A stretch of DNA of 64,000 bases, from NCBI GenBank assembly GCA_902588625.1, contig CACIPU010000004.1, forward strand, positions 1 to 64,000. The letters run 5' to 3'. Shown here piece after piece: positions 45,403 through 53,518 of this stretch. Source of the DNA: an uncultured Pelagibacteraceae bacterium (GTDB taxonomy: Bacteria > Pseudomonadota > Alphaproteobacteria > Pelagibacterales > Pelagibacteraceae). The translations under genes and the position numbers were made by a program. The notes beneath the pieces are model-generated. The model saw nothing but the letters and a program-made list of their open reading frames with translations, did no database searches and was not told the origin of the DNA. Every line of letters starts with the position of its first letter. Positions within the stretch are counted from its first letter, which is position 1.

Positions 45403-46283
45403 TTTTCTATTTCATTTCCATTTACACATTTATAACCAATGTGTTCTAACTTGAGTTTTTTGCAGGTTTTTTTTGTTTGTCTAAGCTCATCATAATAAAT
45501 CACTTGTGTTGTGTAGAGAGACTTAGGAATATAATCTTCTCTAAACCCCCCTCTGTATAATCCCCATTTCCAATAAGGCTTTGTACCTTTCATTTTAGTT
45601 TTTCCTTGATGGTTAAGTTTCAATTCTCCATTTACCCAAATTTTAAAAAATCCTTTATCCTCTTTATCTGACCATTTAACATGGACAATAAGATCATTCC
45701 ATTTACCCAAAACTTCTTTTTCTTTTAAAAGTTGTTTAGCATTAAATTGTGAACCACTAGTTCTTCTCGCTAAATTGCTTGGATTGCCCATTCTGTGATC
45801 AATACAAATCCAGTAACCACCTGTATGATCCCAAAACATAAACGTAGGGAAATCATTTTTATTGGCATCTTGATGAAATTGCGAAACTACATTCCATCCC
45901 TTTCCACTAAAATGCTTGTGCTCCTTGGGAAAATAGATTGACCAGGCATACCAAAGTTCACCTTTTCCGCTTCCCCAGTCCATCTGACCATTATGAAGTT
46001 CTGATCTTTCTGCATCATTTTTACAATCGTCATAACCTCCTTTACTGATCCCACAATCACCAGGTCGAACTTCAAATCTCATACTCTCTTCTCCAGACCT
46101 AACTGGATGCCCATCTTTAGCTTTGACCTTTTCAAAAAAATAACTCTTTTTGTGTGATACAGTCGAAACTTCAGTTTTATTAAGGCCTATAGCAAGATCT
46201 TTTGAAAACTTAATTTTTTTTCCAGCTTCAGCGTTGTTACTGAATAACAAACCTAGAACCAAGATCCCTAAAAAAAATTTCAT
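45399..46283 (-). CDS. Heparin lyase I-like secreted protein, copy 1
   Basis: 294 aa with a signal peptide (KFFLGILVLGLLFSNNAEA). The mature part resembles the concanavalin-like polysaccharide lyase fold of heparin lyase I relatives: RFEVRPGDCG, ERSELHNGQ, LWYAWSIYFPKEH, VVSQFHQD, GKWNDLIVHVKWSD, FFKIWVNGELKLNHQGKTK, and YYDELR near the end. Two Cys pairs could form disulfides. A tandem paralogue lies directly upstream (4-base overlap). Cleavage of an acidic polysaccharide in the periplasm or outside the cell is inferred; the substrate is not shown. Carbohydrate-degrading enzymes are uncommon in streamlined SAR11-like genomes. Confidence 0.77.
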   Translation of the reverse strand: MKFFLGILVLGLLFSNNAEAGKKIKFSKDLAIGLNKTEVSTVSHKKSYFFEKVKAKDGHPVRSGEESMRFEVRPGDCGISKGGYDDCKNDAERSELHNGQMDWGSGKGELWYAWSIYFPKEHKHFSGKGWNVVSQFHQDANKNDFPTFMFWDHTGGYWICIDHRMGNPSNLARRTSGSQFNAKQLLKEKEVLGKWNDLIVHVKWSDKEDKGFFKIWVNGELKLNHQGKTKMKGTKPYWKWGLYRGGFREDYIPKSLYTTQVIYYDELRQTKKTCKKLKLEHIGYKCVNGNEIEK

Positions 46284-47071
46284 TTAAGGTTACCAACTAC
46301 ATCATCTTTTTTTTTACCAGCTCTAATCTCATCATAATATACTATTTGTGTAGGGATTTTTTTTTTATACATTAGTTCGTAAGTGCTTACCTTTGATCTA
46401 TATATTCCAAACTTGAAATATGTTTTAACCCCTTTGGATTTTGTTTTTCCTTTAAAATCCTGAACTAATTTATTATTAACCCAAACTTTAAAAAAACCAT
46501 CATCTTTATGGCTCCAATTTACATTAACTAAAATATCATTCCATTTTCCTGACATCTGCTCTCGGGTTAATATTTGAGTAGAGGAAACAGTATATTCAGG
46601 AACATAATTTTCAATCCAATATCCTCCATGTTTATTTTTAAACATCCATATGACATGTTTTTTTTCTTGATGAAATTGGGCCAACATAGTTGAGGCCGGT
46701 TGTACATTTTTAAAATCTTTTGGCAGATAAATTGACCAAGCATACCATCTCTCACCTTTGCTAACTCTATATCTTCCACTTAATTCATGTCTTTCACGAT
46801 CCTTTTTACAATCGCTCCATCCACCATCTCTGTCTTTTCCACAATCCCCAGCTCTAAGTTCAAATCTTATTGATTTTTCTCCCATTCGTACGGGATGACC
46901 ATCTTTCTTATCGACGACTTGCATTCCATATTTTTTATAATAACTTCCAGTTAAACTTTTTTTAAACTTGCTCCCTGAAACAGTATCTTTTGGAAGATTA
47001 ACTGCTTTCCCAGCAAATCCATTATTGCAAAATAATAAAGTTAAAACCAAAATTCCTAAAAGTTTTTTCAT
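46280..47071 (-). CDS. Heparin lyase I-like secreted protein, copy 2
   Basis: 263 aa, signal peptide KKLLGILVLTLLFCNNGFA. It shares the order of motifs with its neighbour: GHPVRMGEKSIRFELRAGDCG, ERHELSGR, RWYAWSIYLPKDF, LAQFHQEK, GKWNDILVNVNWS, FFKVWVNNKLVQDFKGKTKSKG, IVYYDEIR. Identity between the copies is only moderate, so the duplication is old. Differences are concentrated at the central sheet (MFKNKHGGYWI in place of MFWDHTGGYWI), so the two may differ in substrate. Cotranscribed with copy 1. One-base overlap with the SDR gene upstream. Confidence 0.77.
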   Translation of the reverse strand: MKKLLGILVLTLLFCNNGFAGKAVNLPKDTVSGSKFKKSLTGSYYKKYGMQVVDKKDGHPVRMGEKSIRFELRAGDCGKDRDGGWSDCKKDRERHELSGRYRVSKGERWYAWSIYLPKDFKNVQPASTMLAQFHQEKKHVIWMFKNKHGGYWIENYVPEYTVSSTQILTREQMSGKWNDILVNVNWSHKDDGFFKVWVNNKLVQDFKGKTKSKGVKTYFKFGIYRSKVSTYELMYKKKIPTQIVYYDEIRAGKKKDDVVGNLK

Positions 47072-47730
47072 TAAATTATCCTACCAATTTCATTTAGTTC
47101 GTTCGACTCAAAAACTGTTTTTTTATTATGATTTTGAGCAATGGCTACCATAGCTTTTGCAACATTTTGAGCTTGAATAGGTTTGTATTTTTTTAAATTT
47201 CCTAAAAAAAATATAGATAAAGCTTGCATTACAAATATACCAATACGTTCACCCAATCTAAAAACCTTTCTGTTTCCAAGCAAAATTGATGGTCGTATTA
47301 CTGCAAGTTTTGGAAAATTTAAATTATTTAATTCTTTTTCTACCTGGCCTTTGTTTTTTAAGTAAGAACTAGAACTGTTTGGGTTTGCGCCTAATGATGA
47401 CACATAAATAAAAACCTTTACTGAATTTAATTTTGAAATTTTTGCAACATCTACAGGTATATTATACTCGACTCTTCTATATTCATTTTTGTCTGGGGTA
47501 TCTTTTCTAGTTGTTCCAATACAAAAAAAACAATCTCCTCCTAAGATTGAATCTTTGTGCTTTTCTAAATTATTAAAATCAGTTTGAATAATCTCAACTT
47601 TTGGATCGTTGTTATTGGGCACCGAACGAACGAATAATTTTATCTTATTGTAATTATTATTTTGCTTAACAACATTTAAAAGTTCGTTGCCAATTAACCC
47701 AGAAGAACCAAATATTAATGCGGTTTTCAT
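47071..47730 (-). CDS. NAD(P)-binding SDR family protein (HTATIP2-like)
   Basis: 219 aa. The Rossmann motif ALIFGSSGLIGNELL is at the N-terminus, followed by GGDCFFCIGTTR, FIYVSSLGANPNSSSSYLKNKGQVE (Ser...Tyr-x-x-x-Lys-like pattern) and LAVIRPSILLGNR. This matches the atypical SDR group that includes HTATIP2/TIP30. No substrate can be given. It lies in the accessory block between the SOUL and lyase genes. Confidence 0.8.
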   Translation of the reverse strand: MKTALIFGSSGLIGNELLNVVKQNNNYNKIKLFVRSVPNNNDPKVEIIQTDFNNLEKHKDSILGGDCFFCIGTTRKDTPDKNEYRRVEYNIPVDVAKISKLNSVKVFIYVSSLGANPNSSSSYLKNKGQVEKELNNLNFPKLAVIRPSILLGNRKVFRLGERIGIFVMQALSIFFLGNLKKYKPIQAQNVAKAMVAIAQNHNKKTVFESNELNEIGRII

Positions 47731-47741
47731 TTTTGCAAATA

Positions 47742-48302
47742 TTAACTATCCCATTTAACATTAAACATTACCTCGTTGCGACGAAATAACGGGAGCGTCC
47801 AAGGTGGATTATAAGTTGCTTTAATTGCAGAACCATTCATTAAAATTTTATCTTCTAAAAGTTTTTCACGAAGAATTTCAGTATATTTTATAAAATTTTT
47901 ATCAGAAGATCTTCCCGAATATCTTATTACTGCAAAATATCCTTCTTCCATTAATGTAATTTCAACATCCGAATTAGTTGGAATGGGTGTCGTTTTTTTA
48001 TTAAATTCTGAAGGAAGATAGAACTGCATAAAGGACACATTATTTTTTTTCATCTGAGTAACTGGTGTTGTCATTTCTATCTTTTTAGAAGAATTATTGT
48101 CACCTGAAATATAATTAAAAAGTTTTCTAAAAGTACTACTATCCTTATCATTAATAGCTTGAACTACAAGACGTTCTGAGTACTTTCTGATTTCATATAT
48201 TTCATTTTTATGAATAATATCAAATTTTACTTCTTCGGTTGCCATCGTAGTATTAGTACTTAAAAATAAACCAATAGCCAAGATGCCTAAAAGTTTTTTC
48301 AT
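47742..48302 (-). CDS. Secreted SOUL-family heme-binding protein
   Basis: 186 aa with signal peptide KKLLGILAIGLFLSTNTTMA. The SOUL fold is seen in YEIRKYSERLVVQA, FRKLFNYISGDNNSSKKIEMTTPVTQ and FYLPSEFNKKTTPIP, with VRYSGRSSDKNF later. SOUL/HBP proteins bind heme or other tetrapyrroles. Its location close to hemH, hemE and hemJ is suggestive. The gene overlaps the agmatinase-like gene by 4 bases. Confidence 0.85.
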   Translation of the reverse strand: MKKLLGILAIGLFLSTNTTMATEEVKFDIIHKNEIYEIRKYSERLVVQAINDKDSSTFRKLFNYISGDNNSSKKIEMTTPVTQMKKNNVSFMQFYLPSEFNKKTTPIPTNSDVEITLMEEGYFAVIRYSGRSSDKNFIKYTEILREKLLEDKILMNGSAIKATYNPPWTLPLFRRNEVMFNVKWDS

Positions 48303-49288
48303 TTTTTGTTTAAATTAATTGAAATAAGACAAATAATTTCAAACATTATTGAAGCAGCAACCATAGAAGTAATATTGTTTGGATTGTCTTTTGTTGGCAT
48401 TAGGCAGGCAACGTCGCCACCGATTACATTTTTACCTTTAAGACTTTGAATAAGATTTCTTGCTTCATCCATATTAAAACCTCTAAAAGCTGGCTCAAGA
48501 TTTGCTGTACCTGGTGCCACTGTCGTGTCCAAACAATCTAAATCAAAAGTCACATAAATTGGATTATCACCTAATCTATCCAAAATCATTTTAGAACATT
48601 TTTCATGACCTAATTCTTTGTATTCTTCCATAGTTATAACTTGGTATCCAATGTCATAACTTGCCTGCAACCAATCTAAAGTTCTGGGGTTTCCTCGAAT
48701 TCCTATTTGTGTACTTGTGCTGGGGTCAACATTTCCTTGTTTAACTAAATAAGAAGCCCAATGGGCTGCTGATTTTTTAGCACCTAAAAAGTGGTCTAAT
48801 TTTTCATAACAATCAGTATGCGCATCAAAATGAACTAGGGTTATTTTTTTTCCTTTGGTCAGCTTAGAATTTTTTTTTGCTAAACTTTGTACTATTCCAC
48901 CTGTTACTGAATGATCGCCGCCAATTGATACTACTGGCTTTTCTGCTTTTTCAATGTGATCGTAAAAACTTGAAATTCTTTCAATACATTTTTCATTATC
49001 GTTAGCTTCTGGAAAAGGTACATCTCCAAGATCATGAATTTTATTTAGCGCCCAAGGATCAATACCATATTCAAGATGAGATCTTCTTAACATCGCAGAA
49101 ATATTTCTTACAGCTCTTGGACCAAGATGTTGATCTCTTTCCGTAGTACCATTACCGGTACTATGAGGAACCCCTACTAAAGCAATATCACACTTATTGG
49201 GATCGGGTTCATTTTTACATCTAAACAAAGTTGGAATACCCCACCAATATAGGGTCTCCATCATTATTTTATCTTCATCTGAAATCAT
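48299..49288 (-). CDS. Agmatinase/ureohydrolase family enzyme
   Basis: 329 aa. The two-metal manganese site is clear: SIGGDHSVTGG, LVHFDAHTDCY, and YVTFDLDCLDTTVAPGT. GVPHSTGNGTTERDQHLGPRAVR is the usual N-terminal loop. Members hydrolyse agmatine, guanidinobutyrate, formimidoyl-glutamate or related guanidino compounds to urea-type products. In-frame ATGs at codons 9 and 10 are alternative starts. No arginine decarboxylase lies nearby, so agmatine is only one option. Confidence 0.87.
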   Translation of the reverse strand: MISDEDKIMMETLYWWGIPTLFRCKNEPDPNKCDIALVGVPHSTGNGTTERDQHLGPRAVRNISAMLRRSHLEYGIDPWALNKIHDLGDVPFPEANDNEKCIERISSFYDHIEKAEKPVVSIGGDHSVTGGIVQSLAKKNSKLTKGKKITLVHFDAHTDCYEKLDHFLGAKKSAAHWASYLVKQGNVDPSTSTQIGIRGNPRTLDWLQASYDIGYQVITMEEYKELGHEKCSKMILDRLGDNPIYVTFDLDCLDTTVAPGTANLEPAFRGFNMDEARNLIQSLKGKNVIGGDVACLMPTKDNPNNITSMVAASIMFEIICLISINLNKK

Positions 49289-49301
49289 TTTTTTTTATTT
49301 T

Positions 49302-50318
49302 TTATAAACTTAAACATGGACATTTTCTATATTTATTAGGACACATTACTGATGAAACAAAGTTACCTCTTGTTACTTGTTGCAAAACTAACTCAGAAAG
49401 ACCCTTAATAAAATTCTCCTCTATTCCTAATGCTGGTACTCTTTTATAAAAACTGCAACCATTTTTTTCAGCTAATTTCTTATATTCTATATCTAATTCA
49501 ACTAATGTTTCTGAGTGCTCTGAGACAAAGGCAACTGGGACTATAACAATTCCTTTTTTTTCCTTTGAATATTTAATAATTTCATCATCTGTTGACGGGC
49601 CAATCCATTTTAAAGGCCCCACACGACTTTGATAGCTTATTGTGTGATCTAGGTTGTCATTCTTCAACTCTAACATTATTTTTCCAACTGTTTCTTCGAC
49701 TTGCCACTGATAAGGGTCCCCTTTTTTTATTTTAATTTCTGGTAGACCGTGAGCCGAAAATAGTAATTTAAAATTTTTACTTTTTACATTTTGAATTGTT
49801 TTCCTAATTAAATAAACATGAGATTTTATAAAATTATTTTCTGTAGGATAACAACAAATTGTTTTTGTCTTAATATTGAAATTTTCTTTTTTGCACAAAT
49901 CATTCCATTCATTAATAGATGAACCTGAGGTTGCCGCAGAAAATTGCGGATAAAGTGGTAACAATATTATTTCTTCTGGATTAAATTCTTTAACTTTTTT
50001 TATTACATCAGTGGCTCTAGGATGCCAACAACGCATAACAACAAAACATTTATATTTACCTTTTGTTAATAAGCTATTTTCTAAACTCGTTGCTTGTTCT
50101 TGTGTTAATTCAAGTATTGGTGATTTATTTCCAATTTCTCTATAAATATTTTTTGCAATTGGTGCTCTTCTTTTAGAAATAAATTTAGCTAAAGGATATC
50201 TAAAAAATGAAGGAATACTAAGTATTTCAGGATCATTAAATAAATTAAAAAGGAAAGGTTCAACGCTTTCTAATTTATCAGGGCCACCCAAATTGAATAG
50301 AATAACTGCTCTTTTCAT
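49302..50318 (-). CDS. hemH: Ferrochelatase
   Basis: 338 aa. It inserts ferrous iron into protoporphyrin IX. Motifs: LFNLGGPDKLESVEPFLFNLFND at the N-terminus, RCWHP, LPLYPQFSAATSGSS, LLFSAHGLPEIKIKKGDPYQ with the metal-site His, SRVGPLKWIGPSTD and AFVSEHSETLVELDIEY. The C-terminal CPNKYRKCPCLSL has closely spaced cysteines, which might carry a 2Fe-2S cluster as in some ferrochelatases. Followed by accessory genes rather than hemJ. Confidence 0.95.
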   Translation of the reverse strand: MKRAVILFNLGGPDKLESVEPFLFNLFNDPEILSIPSFFRYPLAKFISKRRAPIAKNIYREIGNKSPILELTQEQATSLENSLLTKGKYKCFVVMRCWHPRATDVIKKVKEFNPEEIILLPLYPQFSAATSGSSINEWNDLCKKENFNIKTKTICCYPTENNFIKSHVYLIRKTIQNVKSKNFKLLFSAHGLPEIKIKKGDPYQWQVEETVGKIMLELKNDNLDHTISYQSRVGPLKWIGPSTDDEIIKYSKEKKGIVIVPVAFVSEHSETLVELDIEYKKLAEKNGCSFYKRVPALGIEENFIKGLSELVLQQVTRGNFVSSVMCPNKYRKCPCLSL

Positions 50319-50321
50319 TTA

Positions 50322-50795
50322 TTAAATAATTTTACAGCTTGCAGATTCGAACCTAATAAATCCTGTGCCTTTTTTAATGTAATTCAAACCTTCAACATGT
50401 TGGTTAATTTGAAGTAATAAAACTCCATATTTGTAATTAGTTTCAAGATCATTGGGATTAAGATTTAAAAATTTTTCAAAAATTTTTTTTGTCTCAATTA
50501 ATTTTCCTTTTTTGGAGGATATACTTGCTAGCATTTTATATATAGCGCAAAGATTATCACTAACAGCAGGATATTTAGGGTTTATTTTATACACTTTTTC
50601 AAATAATTCCCCCGCTTCATTAAAGAGTTTTTTTTGCGCAAACAAACCTCCTAAATAAAAAAGTGATCCCAAATGATTGGGGTTTTCTTTAATTGCATCT
50701 TTATAAAAACTTTCTGCCACTTCAAGATTATTTTTTTTGTGGTTCTCAAACGCATGCTTAAATAATTCTTCAGATGATATTTTTTTTTTATTCAT
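50322..50795 (-). CDS. Small TPR protein
   Basis: 157 aa with about three to four tetratricopeptide repeats (ENHKKNNLEVAESFYKDAIKENPNHLGSLFYLGGLFAQ and similar). No enzymatic domain. It sits 3 bases from hemH and 11 bases from the 2OG oxygenase gene upstream. TPR units commonly accompany peptide hydroxylases and sulfotransferases; a second TPR protein with a sulfotransferase domain lies at 39148-40911. Function unknown. Confidence 0.8.
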   Translation of the reverse strand: MNKKKISSEELFKHAFENHKKNNLEVAESFYKDAIKENPNHLGSLFYLGGLFAQKKLFNEAGELFEKVYKINPKYPAVSDNLCAIYKMLASISSKKGKLIETKKIFEKFLNLNPNDLETNYKYGVLLLQINQHVEGLNYIKKGTGFIRFESASCKII

Positions 50796-50806
50796 ATTTA
50801 TTTAAT

Positions 50807-51403
50807 TTACTTTACTGGGAAATGTAACCATCCTGTAACTATGTATTTTATTCCACTTTTTAAAACCTCGCCCGCATGAGCATGGGTCCATTCAGCTGGC
50901 CAAATTAATGTTTTCCCTACTTCTGGTTTAATCTTTATTTTATAATAATCAAAATTTGTTTTACCTCCATCTTCAACATTATTTAAATAAGTCATGAAAG
51001 CAAAAAGCCTATGTAAAGAATTTAGTGAAGTTCTTTCACAGTGAAGGTGTGAAAAATGATCTCCTGGATTATACTTTTGTACATTAAATACTCCAATATC
51101 AACTTTACTAAAAATAGATTTAACAAAAGGCCATTGTTTTTGATAGTCAACATAACATTTGTGTAACTCATTAAAGTATTCTTTAAAAATATTAAATTGA
51201 GGTTGTTCTAAATTTTTTGGTGTAATAGTAATATCAGTTGTTTTTTTTGCATCTACATTTTTCCCAAGGGTAGTAGTGCCTTCTTTGGATAAATCTTTAT
51301 TTTTTTCAAAAAAAGAAATTATTTCATCACATAGAATTTTATTCTCAATATTCCAACAGCCTATAAAATTAGGTTTTTGATTTTCAATTTCTATTCTTTT
51401 CAT
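50807..51403 (-). CDS. 2OG-Fe(II) oxygenase, prolyl-4-hydroxylase-like
   Basis: 198 aa. The iron motif is HFSHLHCERTS (His-x-Cys/Glu region) and the distal element is WTHAHAGEVLKSGIKYIVTGWLHF, with Lys in the place of the usual 2-oxoglutarate-binding Arg/Lys. VEDGGKTNFDYY corresponds to the GGxTxF motif of prolyl hydroxylases, and IWPAEWTHAHAGEVLK to the closing half. Similar small oxygenases occur in marine bacteria and cyanophages. Paired with a TPR gene downstream. Substrate unknown. Confidence 0.75.
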   Translation of the reverse strand: MKRIEIENQKPNFIGCWNIENKILCDEIISFFEKNKDLSKEGTTTLGKNVDAKKTTDITITPKNLEQPQFNIFKEYFNELHKCYVDYQKQWPFVKSIFSKVDIGVFNVQKYNPGDHFSHLHCERTSLNSLHRLFAFMTYLNNVEDGGKTNFDYYKIKIKPEVGKTLIWPAEWTHAHAGEVLKSGIKYIVTGWLHFPVK

Positions 51404-51409
51404 TTTCTT

Positions 51410-52420
51410 TTATTTTTTATCTCTCACAGTATTAATAATACACTCGATACTCTCAGGTTTGGTTTCTGGTAAAACTCCATGACCAAGATTAAATATATAT
51501 GGATAATCTCTAAATATATCTAAATATTTTTTTGTATTTTTAATTATATTTTCTTTATTAGTTAATAATATTTTGGGGTCTAGTCCACCTTGTATAGGGA
51601 TATTTTTAAGTTTGTTTTTAACCCACATAGGATTAACTTCGTAATCAATACTAATGCAGTCTGGATTAACTGTTGAACAAAATTCTATATAATTTTCTGC
51701 AATGCCTCTTGGGAAACAAATTGTCGGTATTTTTTTGGATTTAACGTGTTCAACAATTTTTAAAGTTGGAATGAAACAATAGTTCGGAAGCTCCTTTTTT
51801 GGTAACAATCCAGCCCAAGAATCAAATATTTGTATTATGTTTGCTCCAGCCTCAATTTGTTTATCGATATGTAAACATATTATCTCCTCTACTTTATTTA
51901 ATAATCTATTAATTAAATATTTATCTTTATTTATTTTATCAAAATTAAAATTATTTTTAGGTGACTGTTTATTGAGCATATATAATAATAAGGTCCATGG
52001 CGCCCCAACAAAACCTATAAGATTTTTTCCTTTTATATTTTTTTTAACTTTTTCTATACCTTTATAAACAGGTAATAATTTCTGTACAAAATCTACAGGG
52101 TCAGTATTAATTATTTTATCAAGATTAACATCGCCAAGGAAGGGACCAAATCCTTTTTTAAATTCAACTTTTTGGCCAAGGCCATATGGTATCATTAATA
52201 TATCAGAAAAAATTATTGCAGCATCAATATCAAATCTTTTTAGTGGTTGAATTGTTATTTCATTAACTAGTTTTGGATTTAAACAAAGTTTAATAAAATC
52301 CGTATTGACTTTTCTAATTTTTCTGAATTCAGGTAGATACCTTCCAGCTTGTCTCATAAACCATATAGGAACATAAGATGTATCTTTATTTAGAATGCAG
52401 TTCTTTAATGTATCTTTCAT
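51410..52420 (-). CDS. hemE: Uroporphyrinogen decarboxylase
   Basis: 336 aa. The signature PIWFMRQAGRYLPEFRKIR is at the N-terminus, IIFSDILMIPYGLG follows, then FVGAPWTLLLYML and FDSWAGLLP, ending NLGHGVLPETKPES. It makes coproporphyrinogen III. It is the leftward gene flanking the probable replication origin, as in Caulobacter and Rickettsia. Confident. Confidence 0.96.
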   Translation of the reverse strand: MKDTLKNCILNKDTSYVPIWFMRQAGRYLPEFRKIRKVNTDFIKLCLNPKLVNEITIQPLKRFDIDAAIIFSDILMIPYGLGQKVEFKKGFGPFLGDVNLDKIINTDPVDFVQKLLPVYKGIEKVKKNIKGKNLIGFVGAPWTLLLYMLNKQSPKNNFNFDKINKDKYLINRLLNKVEEIICLHIDKQIEAGANIIQIFDSWAGLLPKKELPNYCFIPTLKIVEHVKSKKIPTICFPRGIAENYIEFCSTVNPDCISIDYEVNPMWVKNKLKNIPIQGGLDPKILLTNKENIIKNTKKYLDIFRDYPYIFNLGHGVLPETKPESIECIINTVRDKK

Positions 52421-52699
52421 TAATATATTATATAAATAAGTTAATTGTATTATTAGGCTATGTTAATAACGGTATTAATTAGTTGTGTACAGGTTATCCA
52501 TAAAAACTGTTAATAATTTATATTATAAATTATTGATTTAATTACATATATTATAATTTATTAATTTTTTATAATAATTTGTTTATATTTTATTAACGTA
52601 TATAACTTGTCTAAATTATTGTTGATTTTATTTAACAACATTAGTTATTTTAAAAAATATTATGAATAATCTTATTATTAATTATTTATTAACAGTATT
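52421..52699. other. oriC: Probable chromosomal replication origin (oriC)
   Basis: 279 bases of extremely AT-rich DNA between divergent hemE and ppsR, the position of the origin in several alphaproteobacteria. It contains TTATCCATA (52494-52502), one mismatch from the DnaA box TTATCCACA. The 9-mer TTATTAACA occurs on the minus strand at 52461-52469 and 52509-52517 and on the plus strand at 52686-52694, with TTATTAACG at 52590-52598. A small inverted repeat TGTTG...CAACA lies at 52620-52640. Gene orientation switches here from leftward to rightward. parA, parB and parS lie about 17 kb away. Origin assignment is well supported by context; the 9-mer as a DnaA-box variant is inference. Confidence 0.82.
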
Positions 52700-53518
52700 A
52701 TGAACAATGTTTACCAGGTTTATCAAGTATCAGATTCAACCGGAGAGACTTTAGATAGAATATTTTTAGCTATAAAAGCACAATTTTCTAACTTTGATTG
52801 TAAAACAATCCATTATTCTTTTACACGGACTGAAAATCAAATAGATAAAATTATATCTAAGTCAAAAAATGAAAATAATGTAATTATTTTATATACTATC
52901 GTAGATAAAAAATTAGCAAAATATATGTATGAAATATCCAAAAAAAATAATATTCCAAGTTTTGAAGTGTTGGGCGGCTTGATATCAGACTTTTCAAAAC
53001 TACTAAATCAAGAAGCCAGCCGCAAACCAAGCGGTCAACATATATTAGACGAGGAATATTATAAAAGGATTGAAGCTGTTCAATTTACAATAGCACACGA
53101 TGATGGAAAAATTATATCTGATATTAATAAATCTGATATAGTTTTAGTTGGAGTAAGCAGAACGAGCAAAACACCCACATCTATCTACTTAGCAAATAGA
53201 GGTTATAAGGTAACCAATATACCTCTTATTCCTGGGAAAGAATTGTCTAATCAAATTATAGAAGAAACTAAAAACACTTGCGTTGTTGGACTTACTTGTG
53301 ACCCAACTAGATTGTTAGATGTTCGAAGAAACAGAATTCAGTCTATGAATGAAGATAGAGCAAGTGACTATACAGATGAGAAAAATATTTTAAATGAGCT
53401 GGAAAATTCAAAAAAATTATTTAAAAAATATAATTGGCCAATAATAGATGTTACAAGAAAATCTGTGGAAGAAACAGCCGCCTCTCTAATAAAAATTCTA
53501 GACATTATGAATTCTTAA
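52700..53518 (+). CDS. ppsR: Pyruvate, phosphate dikinase regulatory protein (kinase/pyrophosphorylase)
   Basis: 272 aa. Members use ADP to phosphorylate, and Pi to dephosphorylate, pyruvate phosphate dikinase or PEP synthase. Visible features: the start YQVSDSTGETLDRIF, the Walker A-like GVSRTSKTPTSIYLANRG, NIPLIPG, and GLTCDPTRLLDVRRNR. It is the first gene to the right of the origin. Its stop overlaps the maf start (TAATG). Target enzyme not in the window. Confidence 0.9.
   Translation: MNNVYQVYQVSDSTGETLDRIFLAIKAQFSNFDCKTIHYSFTRTENQIDKIISKSKNENNVIILYTIVDKKLAKYMYEISKKNNIPSFEVLGGLISDFSKLLNQEASRKPSGQHILDEEYYKRIEAVQFTIAHDDGKIISDINKSDIVLVGVSRTSKTPTSIYLANRGYKVTNIPLIPGKELSNQIIEETKNTCVVGLTCDPTRLLDVRRNRIQSMNEDRASDYTDEKNILNELENSKKLFKKYNWPIIDVTRKSVEETAASLIKILDIMNS

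Noticed and set aside
52463-52478. CtrA box (TTAA-N7-TTAA) in the origin region
   Set aside because: The TTAA elements are spaced by 8 rather than 7 bases, and such words are common at this AT content.
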